Part shown: piece after piece, positions 1 through 8,949 of the stretch | Position numbering within the stretch: position 1 is the stretch's first letter | How the letters are laid out: every line of letters starts with the position of its first letter | Origin: Chryseobacterium soli | GTDB taxonomy: Bacteria; Bacteroidota; Bacteroidia; Flavobacteriales; Weeksellaceae | DNA: 64,000 nucleotides | Direction: 5' to 3' | NCBI RefSeq assembly: GCF_000737705.1 | Contig: NZ_JPRH01000009.1 | Location: 1-64,000 of the forward strand | Notes under the pieces: generated by a model | Databases searched by the model: none | What the model was told of the DNA's origin: nothing | Seen by the model: only the letters and a program-made list of their open reading frames with translations | Made by a program: the position numbers and the translations under genes

Positions 1-557
1 CCATAGGTACCGTTATAGCTGATTCCGGATTTTGTGGCTCCATTCTCCCAGGCGGTAGGAGCCGTATATTTGATCACTTCTCCTGAAACATTAGCATCGT
101 AATTAAATTTCACAGGTTTATCACTCCAGGCATTACCTACCTGTCTCTGCTCCAGGATTCTGTCCAGGGGAGAGTTTTCAAGGGTCTTTTCGGCATAGAT
201 CTTTTCTGATCCGTACAAATCGGTTTGGGTGGCATTGGCCAGTGGTGTGGGAACAATAGCACCGTTCAGGGTTCCGCCCTGAGGAACGGGAAGGTAATCT
301 TTAATCTGTCTTCCGAACTGGTCATATTCAATGTGGGATACAACATCTCTTCCTAATGGGGAAGCTTTGATATTCACTACCTGCTTGGGCCTTCCCAATC
401 CGTCAACATATTGGACGGTTTCAGAAGTTTTAGGCGCTGGAAGCGTTGGATCGGATAAATAAGTCTTTGTATAGATGTAATTTTCTGTAGGGGTTAACTG
501 GGCGTGGGCTAAACTCGTGACAAGTAAAGCACCGATAGGAATTATAAGTTTTTTCAT
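1..557 (-). CDS. DUF6443 / RHS-like secreted protein (3' part outside window)
   Basis: Only the first 185 codons are present; the gene runs off the left edge. The product starts MKKLIIPIGALLVTSLAHAQ, a Sec signal peptide with an AHAQ-type cleavage site. It continues with YVDGLGRPKQVVNIKAS and EYDQFGRQIKDYLPVP, YD/RHS-like segments typical of the DUF6443 region at the N-terminus of flavobacterial RHS-repeat proteins. In that family the RHS core and a variable C-terminal tip follow, but here they cannot be seen. It is the last visible gene of a minus-strand operon, 6 nt after the large RHS-like gene at 564-3860. The role is probably surface-exposed or exported; any toxin function is not visible in this window. 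Confidence 0.8.
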   Translation of the reverse strand, partial: MKKLIIPIGALLVTSLAHAQLTPTENYIYTKTYLSDPTLPAPKTSETVQYVDGLGRPKQVVNIKASPLGRDVVSHIEYDQFGRQIKDYLPVPQGGTLNGAIVPTPLANATQTDLYGSEKIYAEKTLENSPLDRILEQRQVGNAWSDKPVKFNYDANVSGEVIKYTAPTAWENGATKSGISYNGTY

Positions 558-563
558 CGTGTG

Positions 564-3500
564 TTAGTTTTTATAATGGTATTGGTATTCTTTCAGCACT
601 TTTCCGTTGGCATCTACTACTTTTTCAAGTCTGTTAGATGCATCGTATTTGTAGAACTCTCTGATTCCTGAAGGTGGAGTGATGCTTCTAACTCCAATTA
701 AAGGATCATAGGTGTAGGTACTGATCTGGAAGGCTGATAATCCTGCATTATTCCTAAAGGTATCCAGCGCGGTTATCAGTGACTGCTCAGAAGTGTCGGT
801 ACCTGATATAGCATCGGTATTGGAGGCATTGACGATGCCGTCAATCAATGATTGTGGAATGTCATAGATCTTTGCACCTTCTATCTTAGCAATAGGCTTG
901 GTTGTATCATATCCCCAGATAATACTTACTGATATTCCACCTTTGGTGGTATATTGTATGATATTTCCTTTGCTATCATATTGATCATAAATAAGCTCTG
1001 TAGAGGATACTCCGGTCTGAAGATCATATGAAAGAGCAGAAAGCGGCAATACGAGCCCGGAAGCGCGGGTATCCGCTTCGCCCTGGTTTACCGGATAGAT
1101 ACTCTGACTTCTGGAAATGGTTTTAGCGATGCCATTAGCCGTTTGTACTGATGAAGTTTCTAAAGGGGTATCAACAATGTTTTTACTGATCATCAGCTGG
1201 TTGCCTTTTTCATGGGCATACTGGTAGGTCGTCAGGATATTTTCTCCGGACGGAACAGTGGATGAAGTAGTTTTCAGGTTAATAGGTTTATTGATATCGG
1301 TGTCTGTATATGTGTTTTCAGTCTGGGATTCAATCTTTTTATTCCCATCAAAATATTCTGTTACTTTTGATTTTTTACGTTCAATTTTACCACTATAAAT
1401 TTCCACAGCACTCATATTCACCAAATAGGATGATAAAGGTGGTACATTAAAGTTCTCTACATTATAAGGAACAATATCCAGATCAAGCCCGAAAGCGATC
1501 TCATCATCCGTAATCGTATTATATCCGGAAAGCTTATTTTTGATCGGATTAATTTCATACTCATTTGTTTCTTCTTTTAAAATCTTGGCTCCTTTTTTAT
1601 AGGTAGTTTTTAATGGAAATCCAAATCTCCAGTCATCATAGGGTCCCGTTTTATCCGTGTAGACATTGCTCAGTCCGCTATTACCATCAGCAAACTCATA
1701 AATAGTTTCTCCCAGATCATTGTATTCTGTTACGGTGGAATACGTTACGATATTAGACATGCTGTAAGAGCTGTAAGCACTTCCGGTATTCTGGAGCATA
1801 TAGTCTTTCTGGATATAGTCGGAAGCACCTGCATTCTCTGCATTGGAATGGGCTACCCTGTAAAAAGGCTTGACAAACTGAAACGGACGTTTAAGCTTTC
1901 CTGATCCTTTATAAGTTCCTGTTGCCAGATTAAGCATCTGATAGCTGTAGTTATATATGTTTGATATATTGTTGGCATCCACATCTTCTATTTTCTTTAC
2001 CCTGAGCCCTCCTACATCTCTGATATTATTCGACTGGACTTGTTTATTGTATTTGATACTCAATGAAAATGTACAGCCGCAGTCGCCGATACGCTGCAAT
2101 CGCATCCTTAGAGGACTTGTTGTTGCTCCAAATTCTGCCGTAAAGCTCTTTCCATTAGAGCTGTAGACCTGTCCTGAATTATTCAAGCTACCTATGCATC
2201 GATTTTCATGAACCTGCTGGATGTCATCACTATTATTCATACATCCATTTCCAAAAGTAATCCGGAATCTGGCATTAGGCTTGTTCACAAAAGCGGATAA
2301 AGGAACAGTTACTAGCGTATCAAGAAGAGGCTTCCTGAATTCTCCCGGATCTTGGTAATTGGCCACGGACATATAACTCTCCGTTACATCAATCGTGGAA
2401 TATTGGGCTGTTTCTACAGTATTGCTCTCGTAATAAAGGTTTTTAGAAGCTCCCGTAGGATATTTAATACTCTTTAAGACCCCAAGCTGTGCAAAATTAG
2501 AATTGGTATTTCTATTTCTTCCGCCAACTATTGAACTCTGGGCGGCACTGATATTACTTGAAAAAACCTGATCAGGAATGCTGGTATTTGATTTTGTATA
2601 AAAATTATTATTAAAATATCCCCAATAATCATCGTTATTAGAATTTCTTGCTGGGAGCGGGCTATCTTCATTATAGGAAAATGAATACTTGCTGTTTTGA
2701 AGATTGTCTTTTACTTCTATCAGTTTGAGCCTGTAATCTTCATATGTTTTATTAGTGGCATTCGATTCAAAATAAGAATAGTTAAAAGAAACGTCTTTAA
2801 TTGTTTTTCCTGACTTATCTTTTACAATGATCCTCTTAAGTGCAACACCAGCAAGAGAGTTGATATCTTTTCTGTACAGTTCACCATCTATGGTACTAAG
2901 GTTATCGTCTCCGGAATATTTAAATTCTACCTGTCCTTCAGGAAATATAATTTTTGTAATTAATTTCTCATGGTTATTATTGACATCAATTCTGGGAGCT
3001 GGAGAAGTCTGGATAGGCGGAAAAGGAACGTAGCCTACGGGAGCATTTTGAGAGGTAAGAATTCTGCTTTCGAACTTGCTTTCCTCAGAATAGTTGAGTG
3101 TTTTTTGGTATTCAATTTTTATCAATTCATTTCTGGATGTACGTAAACTGTCTATCTGAAAAGAGTTTACGGCCAGTTGAGGGGCTGTCTGGGATCTTTT
3201 GGTCATCACCGAATTCTTTCCCGAAAGCCAAAACTGGTTACCTTTTGTGTCTGTTATGTTGAAATTACCATTGTTAGGAGCCCTTTGGATTAAAACATCT
3301 TCATGAGGGATCGGAAAACCTTTGTTATTATTCATCACAAAGCTTCCGCTAACAGAGGGTAGGCTGTATGAAAATAAATCAGGCTGCACATCATACATTC
3401 CTTCATAAAGATATCCTAAAATCTCCTTTTTAGCGTTGTCATTCCAGGGATCAACAGAAGTATACTGATAGGCTGTGTTGTAATCTTTAAAATATATTGG

Positions 3501-3860
3501 GAAAAAGTCATCATCCTTTCCCAGAATATTCTTGGAAATTGTATTAGGAAGTGAAAGGGACCAACCCAAACCTACCGAACTTGATATTTCATTTTGCTTG
3601 ATTCCCCCTGTATTATAGGAAAGTCTGATGGGAAAAACCAATTCCCCGAGTCTGATATCATAGATGGGAACAGAAATATTTGCCTTTCCGTTGAATAAAT
3701 CCATCGGAAGTTTTCCCACTTTGTCAAAGCTGTAGGCATCAGGTGATGTGGGAAAAGACAGTACTTCCTTATTTTGCTGAGCGTTAACGCCTATTCCAGC
3801 TTGAGAATATCCAAATGAAACAATGGATAGTAATAGCAGTGTAAATAGTTTTTTTATCAT
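564..3860 (-). CDS. Large secreted RHS/YD-repeat-like protein, 1098 aa
   Basis: The N-terminus has a signal peptide (about residues 1-20, ending SFGYSQ). Residues about 45-110 (PMDLFNGKANISVPIYDI, then GLGWSLSLPN) resemble the start of SpvB/RHS-type shells. The middle is beta-rich with motifs such as IKYPTGASKNLYYES. The C-terminus has YD-type repeats (YDSKGNIIQYTTKGG, YDASNRLEKVVDANGKVLKE) and stops after QYHYKN without a toxin tip or a T9SS sorting domain. It lies 5 nt after the T9SS gene at 3866-5407 and 6 nt before the DUF6443 gene, so the three are probably co-transcribed. I infer an exported RHS-like shell partner of the downstream DUF6443 protein. The exact function is unknown. Confidence 0.75.
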   Translation of the reverse strand: MIKKLFTLLLLSIVSFGYSQAGIGVNAQQNKEVLSFPTSPDAYSFDKVGKLPMDLFNGKANISVPIYDIRLGELVFPIRLSYNTGGIKQNEISSSVGLGWSLSLPNTISKNILGKDDDFFPIYFKDYNTAYQYTSVDPWNDNAKKEILGYLYEGMYDVQPDLFSYSLPSVSGSFVMNNNKGFPIPHEDVLIQRAPNNGNFNITDTKGNQFWLSGKNSVMTKRSQTAPQLAVNSFQIDSLRTSRNELIKIEYQKTLNYSEESKFESRILTSQNAPVGYVPFPPIQTSPAPRIDVNNNHEKLITKIIFPEGQVEFKYSGDDNLSTIDGELYRKDINSLAGVALKRIIVKDKSGKTIKDVSFNYSYFESNATNKTYEDYRLKLIEVKDNLQNSKYSFSYNEDSPLPARNSNNDDYWGYFNNNFYTKSNTSIPDQVFSSNISAAQSSIVGGRNRNTNSNFAQLGVLKSIKYPTGASKNLYYESNTVETAQYSTIDVTESYMSVANYQDPGEFRKPLLDTLVTVPLSAFVNKPNARFRITFGNGCMNNSDDIQQVHENRCIGSLNNSGQVYSSNGKSFTAEFGATTSPLRMRLQRIGDCGCTFSLSIKYNKQVQSNNIRDVGGLRVKKIEDVDANNISNIYNYSYQMLNLATGTYKGSGKLKRPFQFVKPFYRVAHSNAENAGASDYIQKDYMLQNTGSAYSSYSMSNIVTYSTVTEYNDLGETIYEFADGNSGLSNVYTDKTGPYDDWRFGFPLKTTYKKGAKILKEETNEYEINPIKNKLSGYNTITDDEIAFGLDLDIVPYNVENFNVPPLSSYLVNMSAVEIYSGKIERKKSKVTEYFDGNKKIESQTENTYTDTDINKPINLKTTSSTVPSGENILTTYQYAHEKGNQLMISKNIVDTPLETSSVQTANGIAKTISRSQSIYPVNQGEADTRASGLVLPLSALSYDLQTGVSSTELIYDQYDSKGNIIQYTTKGGISVSIIWGYDTTKPIAKIEGAKIYDIPQSLIDGIVNASNTDAISGTDTSEQSLITALDTFRNNAGLSAFQISTYTYDPLIGVRSITPPSGIREFYKYDASNRLEKVVDANGKVLKEYQYHYKN

Positions 3861-3865
3861 CGTGT

Positions 3866-5407
3866 TTATTTCTTAATCAGCTTTGCACTAGCTGTTTTGT
3901 TTGTATCAGTTTTTACAGTAACCAGATAAGCTCCCTGAATCAGATTCTGGGTATTGATTTTGGTGATTTTGTTTTTAGTGTTTAGTGTTTGGAGCTGTCT
4001 GCCGCCCATATCATATAAAGTGATCTCAGCATTTTTAAATTCAAAGCCGGTTTCTACATACGCATAATCCGTTACCGGATTCGGATAAATTTTGATTTCC
4101 TGTTTTTCAATCAATTGGTCAATCTGGCTGTCACCAAGTTTTACAATCTTCCAGTTCTCTTTTCCGAGTTCTTCGGCGCTGGTTCCTGCCAGTATAATAG
4201 AACCGTCTCGGTTAAGCTTTATATCAGACAATCTTTCCTCTTTCTTTCGGGATTCTCCTTTTACATATTTCCGCCACTGCTCATTGCCATCCTGATTTAA
4301 GTACAGCATCCAGAAGGTTTCATCATCACTTTCTATTCGGCCTTCTGCCTGGGTATATCCACCAAGTAAAATTCCTTTTGAAGATTTATCATCCGCTGAA
4401 TGCAGGACACTCATTCCCATCAGCACATCTCGGTTCTTGAAATTGTAGGATTTTTGCCAGATTTCCTCGCCTTTTTCGTTTAATGAAATCAGCCACAGAT
4501 CCGTTCCTTCTTCAATACCAACGGTTTTATTTCCTGATCGTTCGGATCTGGATTCTCCACCGATAATGTATCCGTTTGAGGTTAGGGCTAAGGTTCTCAA
4601 ATGATCATCTCCTTTACCTCCATAATTCTTTTCCCATTCTACTTTTCCCTCTTTATTGAGTTTGATGATCCAGTAATCTCCTTCGCCAAAGTTTTCGGTT
4701 TTTTTTGAACCTCCGACACTACTTCTGGAATATATTCCTAACAATGCTCCGCCGTCTTTGGTGGGAATCATTTTCTCCATTTCATCAAGACCTTTTCCTC
4801 CCAGAATCAATTGTGACAGTTCTTTTCCGTTTTTGTCGAGTTTTATAATTAAAACATCTTTGGAACCGTATCCTCTGGCTGAGTTTTGTACATTTCCGGC
4901 CACAAAAAATCCTAAATCCGTGGTTTGAATCACAGATCTTGCTTCTTCATCGGAAGAAGTTCCCAATGTTTTTTGCCAAAGCTCATCTCCGAATTCATTG
5001 ATCCGGATCAGCCAGATATCAGAACCTCCTTTGGAATCCTCTTTTTTATCTAAACCTTTTCCGGAATACGAAGTTCCAGCCAGAAGAAATCCTCCTTCCT
5101 GAGTGGCTACGGAAGCTGATAGAAAATCGTGGTTATTTCCTGAAAAATATTTTTCCCAGACCTGATCACCCTGTTGGTTGAGTTTGACTAAATGAAAATC
5201 GTAGCCGTTGTTTTGGGTATTATCCGTAGAAATTTTTTTAGATTGTATCGAACTTCCTGTAATAAGGTATTGCTGATCGATCGTTGTAGTGACTTGGCTT
5301 AAGAAATCCTGTGTGGAGGATTTAATGTCTTTTTGCCACAACACTTCCTGGGCATGTATGCCCAAAACAGTGCACATCGAAAGTACACTCGTGTAGAGTT
5401 TTCTCAT
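3866..5407 (-). CDS. T9SS type A sorting-domain protein with beta-propeller-like repeats
   Basis: 513 aa. A short signal peptide ends near GIHAQ (about residue 19). Residues about 25-430 hold about seven repeats of about 55 residues with the pattern W-x-K ... GGF-L-LAGTS ... D-x-WLI-x-LN-x-G (for example GGSDIWLIRINEFGDELW), which suggests a propeller of delta-60/PQQ-like blades. The last 75 residues begin IYPNPVTDYAYVETG and end SAKLIKK, a type A T9SS C-terminal sorting domain, so the protein should cross the outer membrane and be attached or released. It is the first gene of an operon with the two RHS-like genes. A TAAATTTG -7 box lies about 50 nt upstream. Confidence 0.85.
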   Translation of the reverse strand: MRKLYTSVLSMCTVLGIHAQEVLWQKDIKSSTQDFLSQVTTTIDQQYLITGSSIQSKKISTDNTQNNGYDFHLVKLNQQGDQVWEKYFSGNNHDFLSASVATQEGGFLLAGTSYSGKGLDKKEDSKGGSDIWLIRINEFGDELWQKTLGTSSDEEARSVIQTTDLGFFVAGNVQNSARGYGSKDVLIIKLDKNGKELSQLILGGKGLDEMEKMIPTKDGGALLGIYSRSSVGGSKKTENFGEGDYWIIKLNKEGKVEWEKNYGGKGDDHLRTLALTSNGYIIGGESRSERSGNKTVGIEEGTDLWLISLNEKGEEIWQKSYNFKNRDVLMGMSVLHSADDKSSKGILLGGYTQAEGRIESDDETFWMLYLNQDGNEQWRKYVKGESRKKEERLSDIKLNRDGSIILAGTSAEELGKENWKIVKLGDSQIDQLIEKQEIKIYPNPVTDYAYVETGFEFKNAEITLYDMGGRQLQTLNTKNKITKINTQNLIQGAYLVTVKTDTNKTASAKLIKK

Positions 5408-5455
5408 CTATTATGTGTTTTAAAGTTAATAGTCGTTTTTATTATTATAATTCTG

Positions 5456-5463
5456 CAAATTTA
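5456..5463 (-). promoter_or_regulatory. Candidate -7 box for the T9SS/RHS operon
   Basis: On the minus strand this reads TAAATTTG, matching the Bacteroidota -7 consensus TAnnTTTG. It lies about 50 nt before the ATG at 5407. The nearest upstream TTG is closer than the usual -33 spacing, so the -33 element is unclear. Confidence 0.4.
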
Positions 5464-5575
5464 ACATTTTTTAGCAATTATTAAATTCACGTTAAAAAGA
5501 TTTAATATGAATCTTATCACATGGTGTCTTTTCTTTCTTAGCATTTACTTGTTATTACAAATCTATTTCTCCGCC

Positions 5576-5592
5576 ACGACAAAACTTGTCGT
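5576..5592. repeat. Short perfect inverted repeat, ACGACAA-AAC-TTGTCGT
   Basis: Two 7-bp arms (5576-5582 and 5586-5592) surround a 3-nt spacer in the gap between the T9SS genes at 3866 and 5658, directly beyond the terminator at 5597-5626. It could be part of a longer terminator region or a protein-binding site. No function can be assigned. Confidence 0.35.
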
Positions 5593-5596
5593 ATTA

Positions 5597-5626
5597 AAAA
5601 AGCTTCCAGAATTTCTGAAAGCTTTT
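5597..5626 (-). terminator. Rho-independent terminator after the small T9SS gene
   Basis: Arms AAAAGCTTCCAGAA (5598-5611) and TTCTGAAAGCTTTT (5613-5626) pair with one mismatch. On the minus strand the stem is followed by a run of six T, as expected for the transcript ending at 5658. Confidence 0.75.
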
Positions 5627-5657
5627 AATTATACCGTTGTAGATAAAATATTATATT

Positions 5658-6344
5658 CTATTTTTTCACAAATTTAAATTCATAAATTTGTGAATCTTTG
5701 GCAGTTGCCCTCAATAAATAAACCCCTGACGTTAATGCAGAAACATTAATTTTATTGCCAAGCTGATCTGTTTTTATAAGCTGGCCATTCATATTGAAAA
5801 TTTCAACGGAGGTCATATTGTCCAAACCTGAAATGCTTATGATATCCGAAACCGGATTAGGGAAAATCTGAATTTTAGGTTTTGTAGTATTTAAAGTTGT
5901 TAACGTGGAACTGTGTACATCGCCCGTCAGGGTAGAGTTGGCAGCTGTTAAATTTCCACCACACTGTCCATTGGTGACAACGGTATTTTCTACCCATGTT
6001 CCGAATCCGTTGCTTGGTGGATTCGCAGCGGGACTATTTCCTGTGGAATTATAATACATCAGGTAAGGATTAACGAAATCTCCGTTTCCGCTGTCTGCAA
6101 GAAACTCCCACCTTGTCAGTGTATTGTTCCACTGGATTTTGAATTCACAATTTCCTAATCCGCCACAGGGTTGCTGATCATTGATAGGTATTGTCATGTA
6201 AATGTTTTTATTATAAGCATCCACTGACGTTTTTGTAAAGGTAAAGGTTTGGTCATCAAATAGATTGATACAGCCTTTGAAGGTAATAGTCTGGGCAGAT
6301 AATGAGCTGCTAAGAGCTAATGCTAATACATATAGATTTTTCAT
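5658..6344 (-). CDS. Small secreted T9SS type A protein
   Basis: 228 aa. The signal peptide ends LSSSLSAQ (about residue 18). Residues about 20-135 form a cysteine-containing beta-rich domain (QPCGGLGNCEFKIQW, NGQCGGNLTAANSTLTG). Residues about 155-228 are a T9SS sorting domain beginning IQIFPNPVSDIISIS and ending YEFKFVKK. The gene starts 5 nt after the stop of the tail-collar gene at 6350-6940, so the two are probably one transcript, closed by the terminator at 5597-5626. The middle domain matches no family I recognise. Secretion through T9SS is well supported; the role is unknown. Confidence 0.8.
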   Translation of the reverse strand: MKNLYVLALALSSSLSAQTITFKGCINLFDDQTFTFTKTSVDAYNKNIYMTIPINDQQPCGGLGNCEFKIQWNNTLTRWEFLADSGNGDFVNPYLMYYNSTGNSPAANPPSNGFGTWVENTVVTNGQCGGNLTAANSTLTGDVHSSTLTTLNTTKPKIQIFPNPVSDIISISGLDNMTSVEIFNMNGQLIKTDQLGNKINVSALTSGVYLLRATAKDSQIYEFKFVKK

Positions 6345-6349
6345 ACCCG

Positions 6350-6940
6350 CTAATTAAAAGATGGATAAATACCCTGGGTGGCAATAATACATCTCAAGGT
6401 AAGAAATGGAGATCTGTTTTCGTGAGGCTGGTTTCCTCCTGCCGGATTGATCATCGTTGCCTTCATCGTCGTATTAGCATTCGCATCAGAATACTCCTTA
6501 TCTAAAAGTTTGGTATCTGCAGGAAGGCTGTTAGTTGGGATATTTTGATTTCCCTCACTGGTTACAGCATTGACAGTATGGGAATGCATAGGCATCTGCT
6601 GGGCTGTTAGAGTGACCGTTTCACTGCCTCCAGGTTCACCTACAGTGTAATTGTTAGGACTTCCAGGCATCATTCCCTGAGAAATAGGAGCTCTTCCCCT
6701 CATATCAGGAAGGGCGAAGTTGGTAGTTCCATTCCCTCCGAAAGTGGTTCCTAAGAGTGAAAATAGGGCTGCGTTTTGACTGATCGGAAGAAGCTGGCCG
6801 TTACATTCTGCCCATCCGTTTGGTACTCTGTTATAAGGCACAAAAATAATCTGGCCCAGATATGGATCCATTTGTGCTTTTAGGGTAGAGGTAAATGCAC
6901 CGCTGAAAAGCAGTATGCATGTTAAAATTAAGTTTTTCAT
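6350..6940 (-). CDS. Exported phage-tail-collar-domain protein (MdpB-like)
   Basis: 196 aa. Residues 1-23 are a signal peptide (ending TLKAQ). Residues about 25-80 carry the tail collar signature: GQIIFVPYNRVPNGWAECNG, then LLPISQNAALFSLLGTTFGG and FALPDMRGRAPISQG. This is the fold used at the tip of tail fibres and in MdpB-type proteins. A histidine-containing MPMHSHTVNA segment follows, as is usual in the family. No other phage gene is nearby, and the signal peptide argues for export rather than virion assembly. It forms a two-gene unit with the T9SS protein 5 nt downstream. I infer a surface or extracellular binding protein. Confidence 0.85.
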   Translation of the reverse strand: MKNLILTCILLFSGAFTSTLKAQMDPYLGQIIFVPYNRVPNGWAECNGQLLPISQNAALFSLLGTTFGGNGTTNFALPDMRGRAPISQGMMPGSPNNYTVGEPGGSETVTLTAQQMPMHSHTVNAVTSEGNQNIPTNSLPADTKLLDKEYSDANANTTMKATMINPAGGNQPHENRSPFLTLRCIIATQGIYPSFN

Positions 6941-6999
6941 GATGTTTAAATTAGTTGGGTAAAATTATAAAATATTCTACATATTTTGATTATTAAAAC

Positions 7000-7028
7000 A
7001 AAAAACCTTTTAGAATTAACTAAAAGGT
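7000..7028 (-). terminator. Terminator after the AAA+/M41 gene
   Basis: Arms ACCTTTTAG (7005-7013) and CTAAAAGGT (7020-7028) form a 9-bp stem with a 6-nt loop. On the minus strand the stem is followed by TTTTTTG, placing it at the end of the transcript that stops at 7073. Confidence 0.75.
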
Positions 7029-7072
7029 AATATGTATAAATGCATATTGATTATATGGTGAATATTTTCCTC

Positions 7073-8935
7073 CTATAAGTTTAGCATCTTATGATATTCT
7101 GCAATATGGAGGTGTCCTTCTTCTTTAATACTCACTTCCAATTGATGCTTTTGGGCAATATCATAAATTTCTTTGGGTTCCATGCTTCCTTTTTCACTAA
7201 GGACTTTGCTCATGTTCTTTAATAATTCAACATGGGTAAGTAAATCTTCCCTGGTTTTTTTAGCAAGTTCCTGCATCAGTTTTTCGATTTTCACATCTGT
7301 GATATCTTGCTGCATCCGATGGGGATAATCCTCCAGGTTATAGGTGGCTTGGTAATCATCCTCAAATCCATATTTTCTGACATAATCAATCGCTAGAGTA
7401 GTAGCCTGTTCTCTGTCATGGCTTCTTCCTACACTGGCATTTTTTTCTTCGAAAATAATTTCTTCAGCAATACCTCCCGCCAGATAAATCTTAATTTTAT
7501 CCAGAAGACTCTCTCTTGTATCATGAATCTGGTGCGGAAATGTAAATCCTGCGGCATAGCTGCTGGCAACCTTGCTCTTCAGTTGTAAAGGAGCAAAGCC
7601 GGTATACAGTATATAAGAGATGGCGTGTCCACATTCATGGACGCTGATATTGGCTACAGCATCCAGCTGATTGGTTTGACGTATCTTGTCAATTCGGCCC
7701 AAATAAGGAACTTCAACCACTTTGCTTCCTATCTTACCGGTGATGGTCTTCTTACTTTCCAGGTAATCTATTTCTATCGCCTTGTCATCATGAATGATAG
7801 CCTCAAAAAGGAATTTGCTGAGGTTGGTGTCTAAAATATCTACCACACTGCTGAATACAGGACGGACACCCTGAACTGGAAATACACCATTCCTGTAAAT
7901 CAAAGCATTAATATTTTTAGAAATTTTTAAGCTGACTCCAAATTTTGCCTTGGTCTTCTTTTTCAGATTATCAAGTTCCCTTTGAATCAACTGATTAAAA
8001 TCTTCTGTTTTTAAAGAAAAATAAATTAAATGAATGTTTCCAAAACGTGCCACCTGCTCAGGACGGAATTTTCTGGTCAATGCATTTTTAATATCTACAA
8101 CCGTTATTTTTTTGGTAAAAGCATGAAAAATATTGGCATCTACATCCGCTTCACTGGTTTCCCGTGACATTTGGAATGCCTCATCAAGATTTCCGCTGAT
8201 GATGATCAGCATTTTGCTGTAGTCTACCGGTTCATAGATCTTTTTTTCCTTCTGTTTCTTAAGGATCAGCTTTACCATATCTTCCTCCTTCATATCAATG
8301 ATGCTCATGACATCATCTTCTATACTCAGGTATTTTTTAAGCTCTTTGGCGTCCCATAGATTAAGATAAGGATTTTCTTCAAGATCTGTTTCACCGTTCA
8401 CTTTTCTTCTTTCATTTTCTTTTTTGCGGAAGAGATAAGAGAACAAATAATGCTCAAGATCATCACGCTCCCGCTTACTCAGGCGTCCATCGCTTAAAAG
8501 CTCCCAAAAATCGGTAAATTTGGTTTGTGCGACAGGAGTTCCATCAGCATCTAATGTATTAAATCGCTGGATCTCGTCAAACAAGACGATACCCGGTTTT
8601 TCATCACTAAGGCCATTGCTTTGAAGAATGTCGGCAACGCTTTTATTCCATGTAGTTTCATCGGTATTGCTGAGTTCAATCTCTGCAAACCGGTTTTGGA
8701 ATTCCAGAAAACTGACCATTTTTCTCACCAGATCTGTTTTTCCGACTCCTGTCATTCCCCAGAGATTAATCACTACAGGGCGGGTCAGAATCTCCGGCAT
8801 CAGATACCAGATCTGAAGATACTCCATGACATCATCAATAATTGTATCGATCCCTATAAATTCTTTTTTTAGGAATGCTTTGCAGTCGTCCAGCTTTTTC
8901 TTTTTCTTCTGAATCTCTTCTTTATCAATAATCAT
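7073..8935 (-). CDS. AAA+ ATPase (Clp D2-like) fused to M41 FtsH-type zinc peptidase
   Basis: 620 aa, no signal peptide and no membrane segment, so probably cytosolic. The N-terminal half is an AAA+ domain: Walker A GMTGVGKT (60-67), Walker B VLFDE (117-121), sensor-1-like IIISGN (about 244-249), FRPEQVARF with a candidate arginine finger (290-298), and a GVRPV sensor-2 motif (356-360). The FRPE...R and G-x-R-P pattern resembles Clp/HSP100 D2 domains more than the classic FtsH module. A charged region at about 165-235 looks like an insertion. Residues about 425-620 are an M41-like peptidase: HECGH (433-437) supplies two zinc ligands and the catalytic Glu, and Asp507 in GRSHDREQAT matches the FtsH third ligand. 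It lies 14 nt after a DUF4407 membrane protein gene, so the two are probably co-expressed. I infer an ATP-dependent protease with an unusual domain pairing. Confidence 0.85.
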   Translation of the reverse strand: MIIDKEEIQKKKKKLDDCKAFLKKEFIGIDTIIDDVMEYLQIWYLMPEILTRPVVINLWGMTGVGKTDLVRKMVSFLEFQNRFAEIELSNTDETTWNKSVADILQSNGLSDEKPGIVLFDEIQRFNTLDADGTPVAQTKFTDFWELLSDGRLSKRERDDLEHYLFSYLFRKKENERRKVNGETDLEENPYLNLWDAKELKKYLSIEDDVMSIIDMKEEDMVKLILKKQKEKKIYEPVDYSKMLIIISGNLDEAFQMSRETSEADVDANIFHAFTKKITVVDIKNALTRKFRPEQVARFGNIHLIYFSLKTEDFNQLIQRELDNLKKKTKAKFGVSLKISKNINALIYRNGVFPVQGVRPVFSSVVDILDTNLSKFLFEAIIHDDKAIEIDYLESKKTITGKIGSKVVEVPYLGRIDKIRQTNQLDAVANISVHECGHAISYILYTGFAPLQLKSKVASSYAAGFTFPHQIHDTRESLLDKIKIYLAGGIAEEIIFEEKNASVGRSHDREQATTLAIDYVRKYGFEDDYQATYNLEDYPHRMQQDITDVKIEKLMQELAKKTREDLLTHVELLKNMSKVLSEKGSMEPKEIYDIAQKHQLEVSIKEEGHLHIAEYHKMLNL

Positions 8936-8949
8936 TTGTGAAAAATACG

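Noticed and set aside
564..3860. Pseudogene, because no toxin or T9SS domain is present.
   Set aside because: The frame is open for 1098 codons with consistent YD-type motifs to the end, and the next gene follows after 6 nt.
6350..6940. Part of a prophage, because of the tail collar domain.
   Set aside because: There is no terminase, capsid, tail or integrase gene nearby, and the protein has a signal peptide.
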